The notes under the pieces are model-generated. The model was given only the letters and a program-made list of their open reading frames with translations. It was not told where the DNA came from and ran no database searches. DNA of 64,000 bases from Mucilaginibacter jinjuensis (lineage in GTDB: Bacteria > Bacteroidota > Bacteroidia > Sphingobacteriales > Sphingobacteriaceae): positions 4,464,001 through 4,528,000 of the forward strand of contig NZ_CP117167.1 in NCBI RefSeq assembly GCF_028596025.1, written 5' to 3'. A program made the translations under genes and the position numbers. Within the stretch, counting starts at the first letter, position 1; every line of letters starts with the position of its first letter. This document shows positions 32,295 to 41,281 of this stretch, piece after piece.

Positions 32295-33533
32295 CTAAGC
32301 TACTTTCAGCTTTTTAAGGTCCGACTTTTCAAACTTCTCGTGTGCGTAATCAAGCGTAACGTTCAGGCGTTTCACATCTTTTTGAGATGGGAACTCAAAC
32401 ATCGCATCAATCATGATAGCCTCACAAATTGAGCGTAAACCACGTGCACCTAACTTAAATTCCATTGCTTTATCAACGATGAAATCAAGCACATCTGTTT
32501 CAAACTCCAATTTAACACCTTCGTATTCAAACAATTTTTTGTATTGTTTCAACAGCGAGTTTTTAGGCTCGGTTAAAATATTCTGCAATGCATCACGGTC
32601 AAGCGGGTTCAAGTAAGTAAGGATTGGCAAACGACCGATCAACTCAGGAATCAAACCAAAAGATTTTAAATCCTGTGGTGTGATGTACTTGTAAAGGTTT
32701 TTCATGTCAACCTCGCCATCGTCGTGCTTTAACTTGTAACCTACTGTTTGGGTACGTAAACGGTTGGCAATCTTACGATCAATACCGTCGAACGCGCCAC
32801 CGCAAATAAACAGGATGTTGCTGGTATTCACCGTAATCATTTTTTGATCCGGGTGTTTACGGCCACCTTGTGGTGGTACGTTTACCATGGTACCTTCCAG
32901 TATCTTCAAAAGCGCTTGTTGCACGCCCTCGCCAGATACATCGCGGGTAATAGAGGCATTATCGCTCTTGCGGGCAATTTTATCAACCTCATCTATATAT
33001 ACTATGCCTTTTTCGGCAGCTGTAACGTCATAATCTGCGGCTTGCAGCAAACGGGTAAGTATACTTTCCACGTCTTCGCCTACATAACCGGCTTCGGTAA
33101 GTACGGTAGCATCGCAAATACAAAACGGTACGTTTAATACTTTTGCAATGGTTTTTGCCAGTAAAGTTTTACCTGTACCGGTCTCGCCAACCATAATGAT
33201 GTTCGATTTTTCAATCTCAACTTCATCTTTTTCTATGCGTTGGTTTAAGCGTTTGTAGTGGTTATAAACCGCTACAGACAATATCTTTTTAGCATCGTCC
33301 TGGCCTATTACATACTCATCCAGGTGAGATTTAATCTCGGCCGGTTTAAGCATAGTAGGTGCAGCAGGCGAAGCCTTTACTTTACGTACTTTAAGTTCCT
33401 CAGCTAAAATTTCATTGGCCTGGTTAACGCATTTATCACAAATGTGTGCATCAAGCCCCGCTATCAGCATCAGGGAATCCTGTTTACCGGCGCCACAAAA
33501 TGAACACCTGATTTCCTTGCTGTTCTTATTCAT
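32295..33533 (-). CDS. clpX: ATP-dependent Clp protease ATP-binding subunit ClpX
   Basis: A 412-residue AAA+ unfoldase that feeds substrates into ClpP. Residues 10-37 are the C4 zinc-binding domain (CSFCGAGKQDSL...HICDKC). AAA+ motifs: Walker A GETGTGKTLLAK, Walker B IVYIDEVDKI, the pore-loop-1 segment EAGYVGEDVES (GYVG), the sensor segment and the arginine finger region GLIPELIGRLP. The C-terminal lid contains KLGARGLRSICEAI. It lies 112 bp after clpP on the same strand, so both may form one transcript. Confidence 0.97.
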   Translation of the reverse strand: MNKNSKEIRCSFCGAGKQDSLMLIAGLDAHICDKCVNQANEILAEELKVRKVKASPAAPTMLKPAEIKSHLDEYVIGQDDAKKILSVAVYNHYKRLNQRIEKDEVEIEKSNIIMVGETGTGKTLLAKTIAKVLNVPFCICDATVLTEAGYVGEDVESILTRLLQAADYDVTAAEKGIVYIDEVDKIARKSDNASITRDVSGEGVQQALLKILEGTMVNVPPQGGRKHPDQKMITVNTSNILFICGGAFDGIDRKIANRLRTQTVGYKLKHDDGEVDMKNLYKYITPQDLKSFGLIPELIGRLPILTYLNPLDRDALQNILTEPKNSLLKQYKKLFEYEGVKLEFETDVLDFIVDKAMEFKLGARGLRSICEAIMIDAMFEFPSQKDVKRLNVTLDYAHEKFEKSDLKKLKVA

Positions 33534-33595
33534 CTGAATTGGTTTTATATCAAAAATAATTAATCCCCGTCACAATCGCAACTTCACGCTATAAC

Positions 33596-33631
33596 AATAA
33601 CATTAAACTGCAAAAGCAGCTTAATGTTATT
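33596..33631. other. Hairpin between clpP and clpX
   Basis: aataacattaa/ttaatgttatt (11 bp) with inner ctgc/gcag pairs and a 4-base loop. There is no T-run on the clpP strand, so it is more likely an mRNA processing or partial-attenuation site than a full terminator. Confidence 0.45.
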
Positions 33632-33645
33632 AATTATTTTATTTT

Positions 33646-34365
33646 TTATTTCTCGTGTGCGCCACGTAAAATCTCATCAACCATACCAAATTCTTTTGCT
33701 TCTTCAGCAATCATCCAATGGTCGCGGTCTGATGCATCCCAAACTTTTTGGTAAGGTGCACCACTGTGTTTAGAGATAATTTCGTACAACTCAACTTTCA
33801 GTTTCTGAATTTCGCGAGCTGTGATCTCGATATCAGAAGCCTGGCCTTGTGCACCACCCAGTGGTTGGTGAATCATTACGCGTGAGTGAGGTAAAGCAGC
33901 GCGTTTGCCATCGGCACCGGCACATAATAGTACAGCAGCCATAGAAGCAGCCATGCCTGTACAAATAGTAGCCACATCGTTTGATACAAATTGCATGGTA
34001 TCATAGATACCTAAACCTGCATAAACCGATCCACCTGGTGAGTTAATGTAGATCTGGATATCGCGTTTAGCATCTGCAGACTGTAAAAACAGTAATTGTG
34101 CCTGGATAATGTTGGCAATGTTTTCATAAATGGCATCACCTAAAAAGATGATACGGTCCATCATTAAACGAGAGAAAACGTCCATTTGTGCTACATTCAG
34201 TTGACGTTCCTCGATGATGTAAGGAGTCATGTCAACCGGGCGGTGAATAGCGGTAGGCATCATTTTATGCTCAACGCTCGATATAAATTTATCTACAAAC
34301 AGGCTGTTAATACGGTGGTGTTTAACGGCGTATTTTCTGAACTCGTCTTTATTAATATTATTCAT
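33646..34365 (-). CDS. clpP: ATP-dependent Clp protease proteolytic subunit ClpP
   Basis: A 239-residue serine protease that forms the tetradecameric ClpP chamber. Catalytic triad: Ser 141 in TGMAASMAAVLL, His 166 in RVMIHQPLGG, and an Asp near residue 215 in ASDRDHWM. The Gly-rich loop INSPGGSVYAG is intact. An N-terminal extension of about 45 residues before the family core (TPYIIEERQ) is longer than in E. coli and may be a propeptide or a weakly used region. The gene lies downstream of tig with a strong terminator in between. Confidence 0.96.
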   Translation of the reverse strand: MNNINKDEFRKYAVKHHRINSLFVDKFISSVEHKMMPTAIHRPVDMTPYIIEERQLNVAQMDVFSRLMMDRIIFLGDAIYENIANIIQAQLLFLQSADAKRDIQIYINSPGGSVYAGLGIYDTMQFVSNDVATICTGMAASMAAVLLCAGADGKRAALPHSRVMIHQPLGGAQGQASDIEITAREIQKLKVELYEIISKHSGAPYQKVWDASDRDHWMIAEEAKEFGMVDEILRGAHEK

Positions 34366-34540
34366 AAATCTGTGATTAAGTAATTACTGTTAATACTGGT
34401 AAATATAGTTTTTAGGCCGACAGTTTAATAACCGCCTGCCCATTTTTACATAATTATTAAGCGCTTGTTTGTATTTGTGCCACACAGGCGAAATCGAACA
34501 ATAAACGCAGCGCTTAAAACTAAGTTTTTTATAAAAAATA

Positions 34541-34570
34541 AAAGCAACCAGGGGTTACCCTGGTTGCTTT
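34541..34570 (-). terminator. Terminator of tig
   Basis: A 13-bp perfect stem (aaagcaaccaggg/ccctggttgcttt) with a 4-base loop, followed on the minus strand by a T-rich tract. It sits between tig and clpP, so clpP needs its own promoter in 34366-34540. Confidence 0.85.
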
Positions 34571-34599
34571 TATGGTGTTATACTATTTTTAAGGTTTGC

Positions 34600-35955
34600 T
34601 TATGCTTCTGCAAGCTCAGAAAACTCTTTAAATGTGATGTCCTTTTTGTTTAAAGTGATAATGCCTTTCAGGTAATCTAACACTTTAATAGCTTTTGCCT
34701 CTTCGAACATGCGGTTAGCATTTTCTTTATCCTGTAAAAATTGTACAGTGTATTGTGCTAGTTGCTCTTCAGGAAGCGGTTGCGGGCTATACATGCGGAA
34801 CTGTGCATCAAGCTGGCGTTTTGCTTGTTCAAAAACTTCTTTGTACTCGATCTTCAAATCATTGTTGGTCACAATTTTATTGGTGATCAAAGTCCATTTT
34901 AAGTTTTTAGCAAAATCATCGTAACCACCTGCTAACTCTTCGTCAGTTAATTTTTCGTTGGTTGCTTTTAACCAGCGTTTTAAAAACTCATCAGGCAATT
35001 CAAATTTAATTTTCTCGATGCTGTAGTTATAAAGGTCGTTTTGCAGTTTACGATCTGCATCCTGCACCATCATGCTTTCCAGCTCTTCGGTAATCTTAGC
35101 TCTGAATTGCTCTTCGGTAGTTACATCAGTACCTTCACCAAATATTTTATCAAAGAACGCCTGATCCAGGTCGCTTTCATCTAAACGGTTAACATTTTTA
35201 ACAGTTAGGCTGAAGTTAGATTTCAGATCAGCAGCTGCATCTTCTTCGATCTTTAACAGACCGGCAATTTTTGCAGCATCATTGTTATATGCTTTTTGAA
35301 TATCAAATTCAACAACATCACCTTTCTTTAAACCAATCAGTGATGCTTTAATTTTTTCATCCTGGATTTGCTCGATACGAACAGAAGCAGTTTGTGTAAT
35401 ACCACCTTCAAAAACAGAACCATCTGGTGAAAGCTGCGCTAAATCGCCATAAAGAACGTCACCATCTGCCGATACGTCAGGATTTGTCATCTTTCCATAG
35501 CTACGACGCAGGTTTTTGATACGAGAGTCTAACGTTTCGTCATCAACTTTGATAACGTATTGGTCTAACTTATCATCTTTAGAAAATTCAACGCTAAATT
35601 CCGGAGCCAAACCTACTTCGTAGTTAAACTCAAATTTGTCATTAAAATCCCAGTTATATTCAACCTTATCATCAACTTTAGGTAATGGCTGGCCCAATAC
35701 TTCCAGTTTTTCTTCGGTTAAGTAGTTGTTTAATGTATCTGATAACAGGTTATTGATCTCATCAAGCAAAATGCTTTTACCATACATTCTTTTTACGTGA
35801 GATGTTGGCACCATACCTGGACGAAATCCTGGAATTTTAGCCTTCTTAGCCTGTTCTTTTATCGCTTTTTCAACACGTGGCTGGTAATCTTCAGGATTAA
35901 GGTTAATGGAGATAACAGCATTAAGCTTACCTGTTTTTTCCTGTGAGATGTTCAT
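34600..35955 (-). CDS. tig: trigger factor
   Basis: A 451-residue ribosome-associated chaperone and prolyl isomerase. The N-terminal ribosome-binding domain (residues 1-140) contains the GFRPGMVP loop motif (residues 43-50) that docks on L23. The middle PPIase domain (about 150-250) is divergent, with GDVLYGDLAQLSPDG, and its active-site residues are poorly conserved, as in other Bacteroidota. The C-terminal arms (about 260-430) contain ELPDEFLKRWLKATN. It has a good -7 element upstream and a separate terminator, so it is an independent unit of the tig-clpP-clpX cluster. Confidence 0.93.
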   Translation of the reverse strand: MNISQEKTGKLNAVISINLNPEDYQPRVEKAIKEQAKKAKIPGFRPGMVPTSHVKRMYGKSILLDEINNLLSDTLNNYLTEEKLEVLGQPLPKVDDKVEYNWDFNDKFEFNYEVGLAPEFSVEFSKDDKLDQYVIKVDDETLDSRIKNLRRSYGKMTNPDVSADGDVLYGDLAQLSPDGSVFEGGITQTASVRIEQIQDEKIKASLIGLKKGDVVEFDIQKAYNNDAAKIAGLLKIEEDAAADLKSNFSLTVKNVNRLDESDLDQAFFDKIFGEGTDVTTEEQFRAKITEELESMMVQDADRKLQNDLYNYSIEKIKFELPDEFLKRWLKATNEKLTDEELAGGYDDFAKNLKWTLITNKIVTNNDLKIEYKEVFEQAKRQLDAQFRMYSPQPLPEEQLAQYTVQFLQDKENANRMFEEAKAIKVLDYLKGIITLNKKDITFKEFSELAEA

Positions 35956-36020
35956 CTTATTAAAGGAGTTTTGTTTTTTAATTTATCTCTGCTGCCAAAT
36001 GCAGTCAGTTTTTCGAGGCG

Positions 36021-36028
36021 CAAAAATA
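36021..36028 (-). promoter_or_regulatory. Promoter -7 element of tig
   Basis: The minus strand reads TATTTTTG, a perfect TAnnTTTG match, 65 bases upstream of the tig ATG. Confidence 0.5.
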
Positions 36029-36057
36029 AGGATTTTTTTGGAGAATTCGGACAATTT

Positions 36058-36240
36058 TGATTTCGGATTTCGCATGTCCGATTTCGGAATTGGTTAACAC
36101 GTAATAAACAAGAACGTCATTGCGAGGTACGAAGCAATCGCGAACTTTACAGAGCGGCTCTGCATATTGGGGATTGCTTCGTTCCTCGCAATGACGCGTT
36201 TGATGATTAATTCCGAAATCGAAAATCCGATATCCGAACT
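36058..36240. repeat. Composite repeat: 'gatttcgga' word arms around a palindromic element
   Basis: The outer arms (36058-36092, gatttcggatttcgcatgtccg...; 36205-36240, ttccgaaatcgaaaatccg...) are degenerate inverted copies. Inside, 36115-36196 is an 82-bp palindrome with arms cgtcattgcgag...gaagcaatc and gattgcttcg...ctcgcaatgacg. It is non-coding and fills the tig-DUF2807 gap. Confidence 0.75.
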
Positions 36241-36243
36241 CCC

Positions 36244-36966
36244 TTAATCAACCTTCGTCAATTTCGAAGCGCCTGATTTTTCATTCTGGATATTAGCCGG
36301 GTTGCCTTTATATTTAATATCTGAGGCACCCATTGTGCTAACTTTTAAACTTTTTAGTACGTTAATTTCGCAGTTGCTGGCACCTGTGGTACTCAGGTCG
36401 TAATCGCCAACTACAAAATCAAAGGCATGTAACTTGCCGCTGCCGGTGAAGCTACTTTTTGCTGCAGCCGCCTGGCCGGTTAAAAAGAGCTCGTTAGCGC
36501 CGCTGCCATCAACAGAGAAATCGGCGGCGTTTAAATTCAGTGTAATTTTGTTACCGCCAGATAGAGACAATCTTAAATTATCAGTATTGATTTTACCGTC
36601 GCTATTTAACTCAATTGCACCATCTGCAGATAGTGATTCGAGCCTGCCTACACCGATGTTAATGGTGATGGGGCCTTTAGAACAAAAGTTCTTTTTAGAG
36701 TAAATGTGCAATTTGCCGCCGCTTACACCTGTTCTGATATATTTTAACAGGTTATCATCGGCAGTAATTTTAACGCCCATGCTGCTATCCTGTTTAAGTA
36801 CTACATTAAAAGCACCCTGAATTTCTATGCTTTTAAAATCGCCAAACTTGCGGGTTTCTGTATTTTCATTGCCCGAGCCTTTAATACAATTGTTTCTGCA
36901 CGCAGAGAGTGTACACAACAAGGCAATGGCCATTATAAATGAAGGGATTACTATTAGCTTTTTCAT
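36244..36966 (-). CDS. DUF2807 (GIN-domain) lipoprotein
   Basis: A 240-residue lipoprotein: signal peptide with lipobox LSAC (Cys 23), then a beta-helix-like DUF2807 domain of repeated short strands (FKSIEIQGAFNVVLKQDSS; LSGGNKITLNLNAADFSVDGSGANELFL). The consecutive 'SGGNKI', 'SGANEL', 'TGASNC' and 'MGASDI' turns form the ladder. It lies downstream of a shorter DUF2807 paralog on the same strand, with a terminator between them. A surface or periplasmic role is expected. Molecular function is unknown. Confidence 0.9.
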   Translation of the reverse strand: MKKLIVIPSFIMAIALLCTLSACRNNCIKGSGNENTETRKFGDFKSIEIQGAFNVVLKQDSSMGVKITADDNLLKYIRTGVSGGKLHIYSKKNFCSKGPITINIGVGRLESLSADGAIELNSDGKINTDNLRLSLSGGNKITLNLNAADFSVDGSGANELFLTGQAAAAKSSFTGSGKLHAFDFVVGDYDLSTTGASNCEINVLKSLKVSTMGASDIKYKGNPANIQNEKSGASKLTKVD

Positions 36967-37020
36967 GATGATTGTTTAGTGTTTAGACCAGTGATTGTGA
37001 GCCCAAGTTACACCAAAAAT

Positions 37021-37047
37021 AAAAAAAGCCATCAATTTTTGATGGCT
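37021..37047 (-). terminator. Terminator of the upstream DUF2807 gene
   Basis: A 9-bp stem (agccatcaa/ttgatggct, 3-base loop) is followed on the minus strand by a run of seven T. Confidence 0.75.
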
Positions 37048-37084
37048 GTGAACATATATAATGAACTTTTTTGCAAGTGTTTTC

Positions 37085-37684
37085 TTATAAACCGGCTACT
37101 TGTTCTGCTTTTGCAAAGCCATCGGAGCTTACTTTACGAACCATGTTGGTGGCTACAAATTTGGTGCTGTTTACTGTGGCAGACTGGTTGTATTTTAAGT
37201 TACAATCGTTTACAGTACCTGTTAAGTTGGCAGTAGCCTGATCGTTTACATTGATGTTTGCACTGTAAGCTTCCATTTCAAGGTTAGCGGCTGCGCGGTT
37301 GTAAAGGTTAACTTCCAGGTTAATGCTGTTTAATTTGCCGAATGATTTTACTGAAGCATTATCATAAGCGGTGATGCTTTGTAATTCGGCTGCGGTTACC
37401 CAAATCACCAATTTTTCTTTTTTGTATGATGCGATGCGTAACACGCCGTTTTGGTTTTGTACAAAAGCATTTTCGCTGTAGTATTTATCGTATACTTTTA
37501 CATTATCGGTTGTGCCATCTGATACGTATAATTCAACGTTACCGCGAACATCTATTTTGTTGATATGTTTTACATCTGTTAATACGGTGCTGGTGCTGCT
37601 GCTATGAGTTGCTGCGAATGTGTTTGTGCTGGTTGCTAATGCTAATGATAACACTGCTGCAATGGTTAAGATTTGAGTTTTCAT
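37085..37684 (-). CDS. DUF2807 (GIN-domain) secreted protein
   Basis: A 199-residue secreted protein: signal peptide 1-24 (SLALATSTNTFAA) and a DUF2807-type beta-ladder (VKHINKIDVRGNVELYVSDGTTD; ITAYDNASVKSFGKLNSINLEV; YNRAAANLEMEAYSANINVNDQATANLTG). It has no lipobox, unlike its neighbour, so it is probably free in the periplasm. It and the next gene are same-strand paralogs with separate terminators. Function unknown. Confidence 0.88.
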   Translation of the reverse strand: MKTQILTIAAVLSLALATSTNTFAATHSSSTSTVLTDVKHINKIDVRGNVELYVSDGTTDNVKVYDKYYSENAFVQNQNGVLRIASYKKEKLVIWVTAAELQSITAYDNASVKSFGKLNSINLEVNLYNRAAANLEMEAYSANINVNDQATANLTGTVNDCNLKYNQSATVNSTKFVATNMVRKVSSDGFAKAEQVAGL

Positions 37685-37853
37685 ATTATGTAATGTTTTG
37701 ATGATCTGTTAATTGTAATAGCCTCTGTGCTAATTACGATAATAAGACGCACCCATTTTTAAAACGTTACAGCCTCCGTTACCCAATAAGGCATCTAATA
37801 TGTAAACAGGCAGTTTTACCCGGTGAACGGGTTAATTTTATCGGCGAAATCCC

Positions 37854-39746
37854 CTATAAATAATACACATCGCCGTTGGTTTTTACCTTCCCGGCATCTA
37901 ATAACAGCCTGATGGCGGCCAGTTTTTCGTTTTGGTGATTACCGTTGAGCGCGGTAATCAGCTGATCGAGGGTTAAGGGTGATGTGGTAAGCTGCTGAAT
38001 GATCTCTGTAGCGAGGTTTTCGGCTATTTCCTGACGGTTGTTTTGGCGTTTCTCTTGCAGGCATATATCGCAGAGGCTGCATTTGGGCGCATCATACTCA
38101 TCAAAATAAGCTAACAATAACTGACTGCGGCATTTCTGGGCTTCGGTATAATGAAACACGGCTTCCATTTTATCGCGGTACAGCTGCTTGCGCTCATTAA
38201 TATAGTTAATGCTGATGAGCATATTAGCACCGGTTTGCCGGGGCTTTAAATAAGTGATCTGTGGTTTATCGGTTTGAGGGAGATAATTGAGCACACCAAA
38301 ATCCTGCAACTGGTTCAGGTTATCGATGATCATCTGCACCGTGGTACCCGTTCGTTTGGAGATATCGAATTCGCGGATATTAATATAGTGGTCGAATGCA
38401 CCACCATAAGACCTCAGCAATACCTTAATAAAAGGATCCCATGCCGGGTTTTGGATCTGGAAGTTATACAGCTGCTCATTCATTACCTCGAAACGGAAAC
38501 GTGATGGCAGAAATACACTCTCGTTAACAGACAGGTATTCATCCTGCTCCAGAAACTTCAAGGCATTTAAAGTTTTGATGGCATCGAGCTTAAACTTGCT
38601 GCAAAAATCTTTCAGGTCGAAATCAAAACTCAGCCCCTCGCCTGCACCGTAGGCCAGTTGAAAGTAATTAGCTAGGTAATGGTATACCTGCTTCATTTCT
38701 TCGAGGGTTGGGTAACTGGCCTCAAATTTTTTCTCCATCAGCACCTTATCGGCACTATTATATAGGAGTACGGCGTAGGCACGCTTCTCATCCCGACCAG
38801 CCCTGCCTGCTTCCTGGTAATACGCTTCCAGGCTCTCGGGCAGATCGCGGTGGATCACAAACCTTACATCCGGCTTATCAATCCCCATTCCGAAAGCATT
38901 GGTGGCTACCATTATATTGGTAAGGTTATTTTTCCAGTTGTTCTGTTTGGATGATCTTAGGTCTGACGATAAACCGGCGTGATAATAATCGGCACGTAAA
39001 CCATTCTGATTTAAAAATTGCGCCAGCTCAAAAGTGTCTTTACGGCTGCGTACATATATAATGCCGCTGCCTTTGGCACCACGGGCAACCTGCAACATCC
39101 GGCGGAGTTTATTCTCCTCATATTCTACCAGGTAACTGATATTTTTACGTTCGAAACTTTGCTGAAACGTAACTGCATTTCGCAATTGCAGCTTCTCAAT
39201 AATATCAATCTTAACATTTACCGTGGCGGTTGCCGTAAGCGCCAGTATAGGTACTTGCGGATGCAGGTTGCGCAGCTCGGCAATATGTAGGTATGACGGA
39301 CGGAAATCGTAACCCCATTGCGAGATACAATGCGCTTCATCAACCGCAATGAGGTTTACCCTCATATACTTGATACGTTCCTGCACCAACTCAGACAATA
39401 AACGCTCGGGTGAGAGGTATAGAAACTTTACATCGCCGTAAATACAATTATCTAATGCCAGATCAATTTCCCGCCTGCTCATGCCTGATACAATAGATAT
39501 GGCGTTAATCCCTTTAGCACGCAGGTTCTCTACCTGGTCTTTCATCAAGGCAATCAATGGAGAGATCACCAGACAAATACCATCCATCGCCATAGCAGGC
39601 ACCTGGAAGCAAACCGACTTACCACCACCTGTAGGCAATAAAGCCAGCGCATCCTTGCCATCCAGCACGGCAGAAATAATTTCCTCCTGCAGCGGGCGAA
39701 AGTGTTGATGGTTCCAGTATTGCTTTAAAATTTCTTGTATCGTCAT
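37854..39746 (-). CDS. recQ: ATP-dependent DNA helicase RecQ
   Basis: A 630-residue RecQ-family 3'-to-5' helicase in recombination and repair. Motifs: motif 0 FRPLQEEII, Walker A LPTGGGKS, DEAH box VDEAHCISQWGYDFRPSY, and motif VI QEAGRAGRD. The RecQ-Ct zinc site is CRSQLLLAYFDEYDAPKCSLCDIC. The C terminus (LTLDQLITALNG...) is a short winged-helix-like segment and a full HRDC domain is not evident, as in several Bacteroidota RecQ proteins. The ATG at 39746 (MTIQEILKQYW) is preferred over a five-codon longer form. Confidence 0.94.
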   Translation of the reverse strand: MTIQEILKQYWNHQHFRPLQEEIISAVLDGKDALALLPTGGGKSVCFQVPAMAMDGICLVISPLIALMKDQVENLRAKGINAISIVSGMSRREIDLALDNCIYGDVKFLYLSPERLLSELVQERIKYMRVNLIAVDEAHCISQWGYDFRPSYLHIAELRNLHPQVPILALTATATVNVKIDIIEKLQLRNAVTFQQSFERKNISYLVEYEENKLRRMLQVARGAKGSGIIYVRSRKDTFELAQFLNQNGLRADYYHAGLSSDLRSSKQNNWKNNLTNIMVATNAFGMGIDKPDVRFVIHRDLPESLEAYYQEAGRAGRDEKRAYAVLLYNSADKVLMEKKFEASYPTLEEMKQVYHYLANYFQLAYGAGEGLSFDFDLKDFCSKFKLDAIKTLNALKFLEQDEYLSVNESVFLPSRFRFEVMNEQLYNFQIQNPAWDPFIKVLLRSYGGAFDHYINIREFDISKRTGTTVQMIIDNLNQLQDFGVLNYLPQTDKPQITYLKPRQTGANMLISINYINERKQLYRDKMEAVFHYTEAQKCRSQLLLAYFDEYDAPKCSLCDICLQEKRQNNRQEIAENLATEIIQQLTTSPLTLDQLITALNGNHQNEKLAAIRLLLDAGKVKTNGDVYYL

Positions 39747-39790
39747 TATTGCGGGTGACAAAGCCTGCTAATATCGCAAATTATCGGCTT

Positions 39791-40936
39791 CTACTTAAAT
39801 CCTTCCACCAGCCAGCTATAAAACGCAGGGAAATCGCCATTCCATTGTTTCTCGTTATGTTGAGCTCCTTTTATAATAACGGTTGGTGTACTTACTTTGT
39901 TGATGCCTTTAGCCTGCATCAGCTCTGCCATCTTTTGCATATCGGCTACCATATCATCGCTTTCAGCATCTCCACATACAAAATAGAAACGGGCCTTGGC
40001 ATTTACTTTTTGTTTTTGGGCGAAATCATAAATAGGCGGCGCTATCCAGAATGCCGGTGAGAAAATACCCGCCTGTCCGAATACTTCACGATATTTTAAT
40101 TCGGCATACATAGAGATCAATCCTCCCATCGAGCTGCCTGCAATTGCTGTGTGTCCGGCATCAGTAAGCGTTTTATAATGTTGATCTATATAAGGCTTCA
40201 ACGTTTTTACCAGAAATTCCACATAAGCATCACCCTGGCCTTTGCCATATTTAGAATCGTAGGGGTTGTATTCACTAATGCGGTAATCGCCGCCATGATC
40301 TATACCTATAATAATACACTGGTCTTTTTCGGGCACTTTATCCATCAGTTCATCAACGCCCCATTCGCCGTAACCCGAAGTATAATTATCAAACAGGTTT
40401 TGACCATCGTGCATGTAAAGCACCGGGTACTTACGTTTAGTGGTTTCATAATCTTTGGGCAGGTAGATCCATACCCGGCGTTGCCTGCTCAGTTGCGGCA
40501 TATCAAAATGTTCACTAATAATATGTACCTGTGCTGTGGCTGTGTGCTGTTTCTCTGCTTTAGGGAAGTTATCCTGCCAGGCTGCCGCAGTAATATTAAT
40601 GGTAGTATCCTTCTTCAAATAAATTTGCCTGTTAGTTAGGCCATTTCCCGTGGCATCGCATTCAACAGTTTCCCAACTGCCGCGGGTTACCTTAAACTCG
40701 TATAAGCCAGGTTTTAACCGGGTTGTTAGCCGGTAAGTACCCTCACTTATTTGCTGCAATTTAAAAGCAGTATCTGCCGCCTGCCAACTATTAAAACTGC
40801 CTGCCAAATAAAGCTTGCTTTCCGCTCCATTTTTGGCAGCCGGCGCATGCAGGTTAAAGGTGATTTTGGGCTGTGCCGTAATCAAAAAAGTTTGCGCGAA
40901 AAGCAAAAACGCGCAGAAAAAATATTTTTTTTTCAT
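39791..40936 (-). CDS. secreted esterase with N-terminal CBM48-like domain
   Basis: A 381-residue secreted protein: signal peptide about 1-22, an E-set/CBM48-like domain at 24-110 (SKLYLAGSFNSWQAADTAFKL; LKPGLYEFKVTRGSWETVECD), and an esterase-D-type alpha/beta hydrolase at 140-380. Catalytic Ser is in IAGSSMGGLIS, with Asp in FVCGDAESDD and His in KGAQHNEKQW. The fold resembles Fes/feruloyl esterases. It likely removes acyl groups from glycans imported by the adjacent SusCDE proteins, which are divergent across a palindromic operator. The ATG at 40936 removes a seven-residue extension that lies too near the operator. Confidence 0.88.
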   Translation of the reverse strand: MKKKYFFCAFLLFAQTFLITAQPKITFNLHAPAAKNGAESKLYLAGSFNSWQAADTAFKLQQISEGTYRLTTRLKPGLYEFKVTRGSWETVECDATGNGLTNRQIYLKKDTTINITAAAWQDNFPKAEKQHTATAQVHIISEHFDMPQLSRQRRVWIYLPKDYETTKRKYPVLYMHDGQNLFDNYTSGYGEWGVDELMDKVPEKDQCIIIGIDHGGDYRISEYNPYDSKYGKGQGDAYVEFLVKTLKPYIDQHYKTLTDAGHTAIAGSSMGGLISMYAELKYREVFGQAGIFSPAFWIAPPIYDFAQKQKVNAKARFYFVCGDAESDDMVADMQKMAELMQAKGINKVSTPTVIIKGAQHNEKQWNGDFPAFYSWLVEGFK

Positions 40937-40963
40937 TATTAATTGTATGATGAACATTTAATT

Positions 40964-40983
40964 TACCGGGAACGTTCCCGGTA
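40964..40983. promoter_or_regulatory. 20-bp perfect palindrome, LacI/GalR-type operator candidate
   Basis: The sequence taccgggaacgttcccggta is perfectly palindromic about a central CG. A second partial palindrome (taacgtttacgta) abuts it. It lies 28 bp upstream of the esterase start and about 300 bp before susC. GC-rich arms around aaCGtt are typical of LacI/GalR-family operators. No such regulator gene is in the window. Confidence 0.65.
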
Positions 40984-41143
40984 ACGTTTACGTAAAAGTA
41001 AAATTGCCAATTGTGTAATTTTGACACCAGTTTTTTTTATAATCCTTATTTAGTTCAAAATAAGCCCGAAAATAAGTCTTTGTTTTAAAAACTTACGCCC
41101 CTATCAATATTTCCTTAAAGTTAAAATTAGACAATAAAAAGTA

Positions 41144-41171
41144 TTGATAATTATCTTATATATAAAATTTG
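41144..41171 (+). promoter_or_regulatory. Possible promoter of susC
   Basis: TTG near 41144 and TATAAAATTTG at 41161-41171 resemble the Bacteroidota consensus, with one extra base in the -7 box. The AT-rich region 40984-41281 otherwise shows no gene. Confidence 0.35.
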
Positions 41172-41281
41172 CAAATATTAGTTCTTGCTGTAAATTAGTC
41201 GCATGCTGTTTTAGCATAAAACAAATAAACCAATTTCGGCCTTCAATAGCCTTAATTTTTAACAGAAAAAAACTAAACTAA

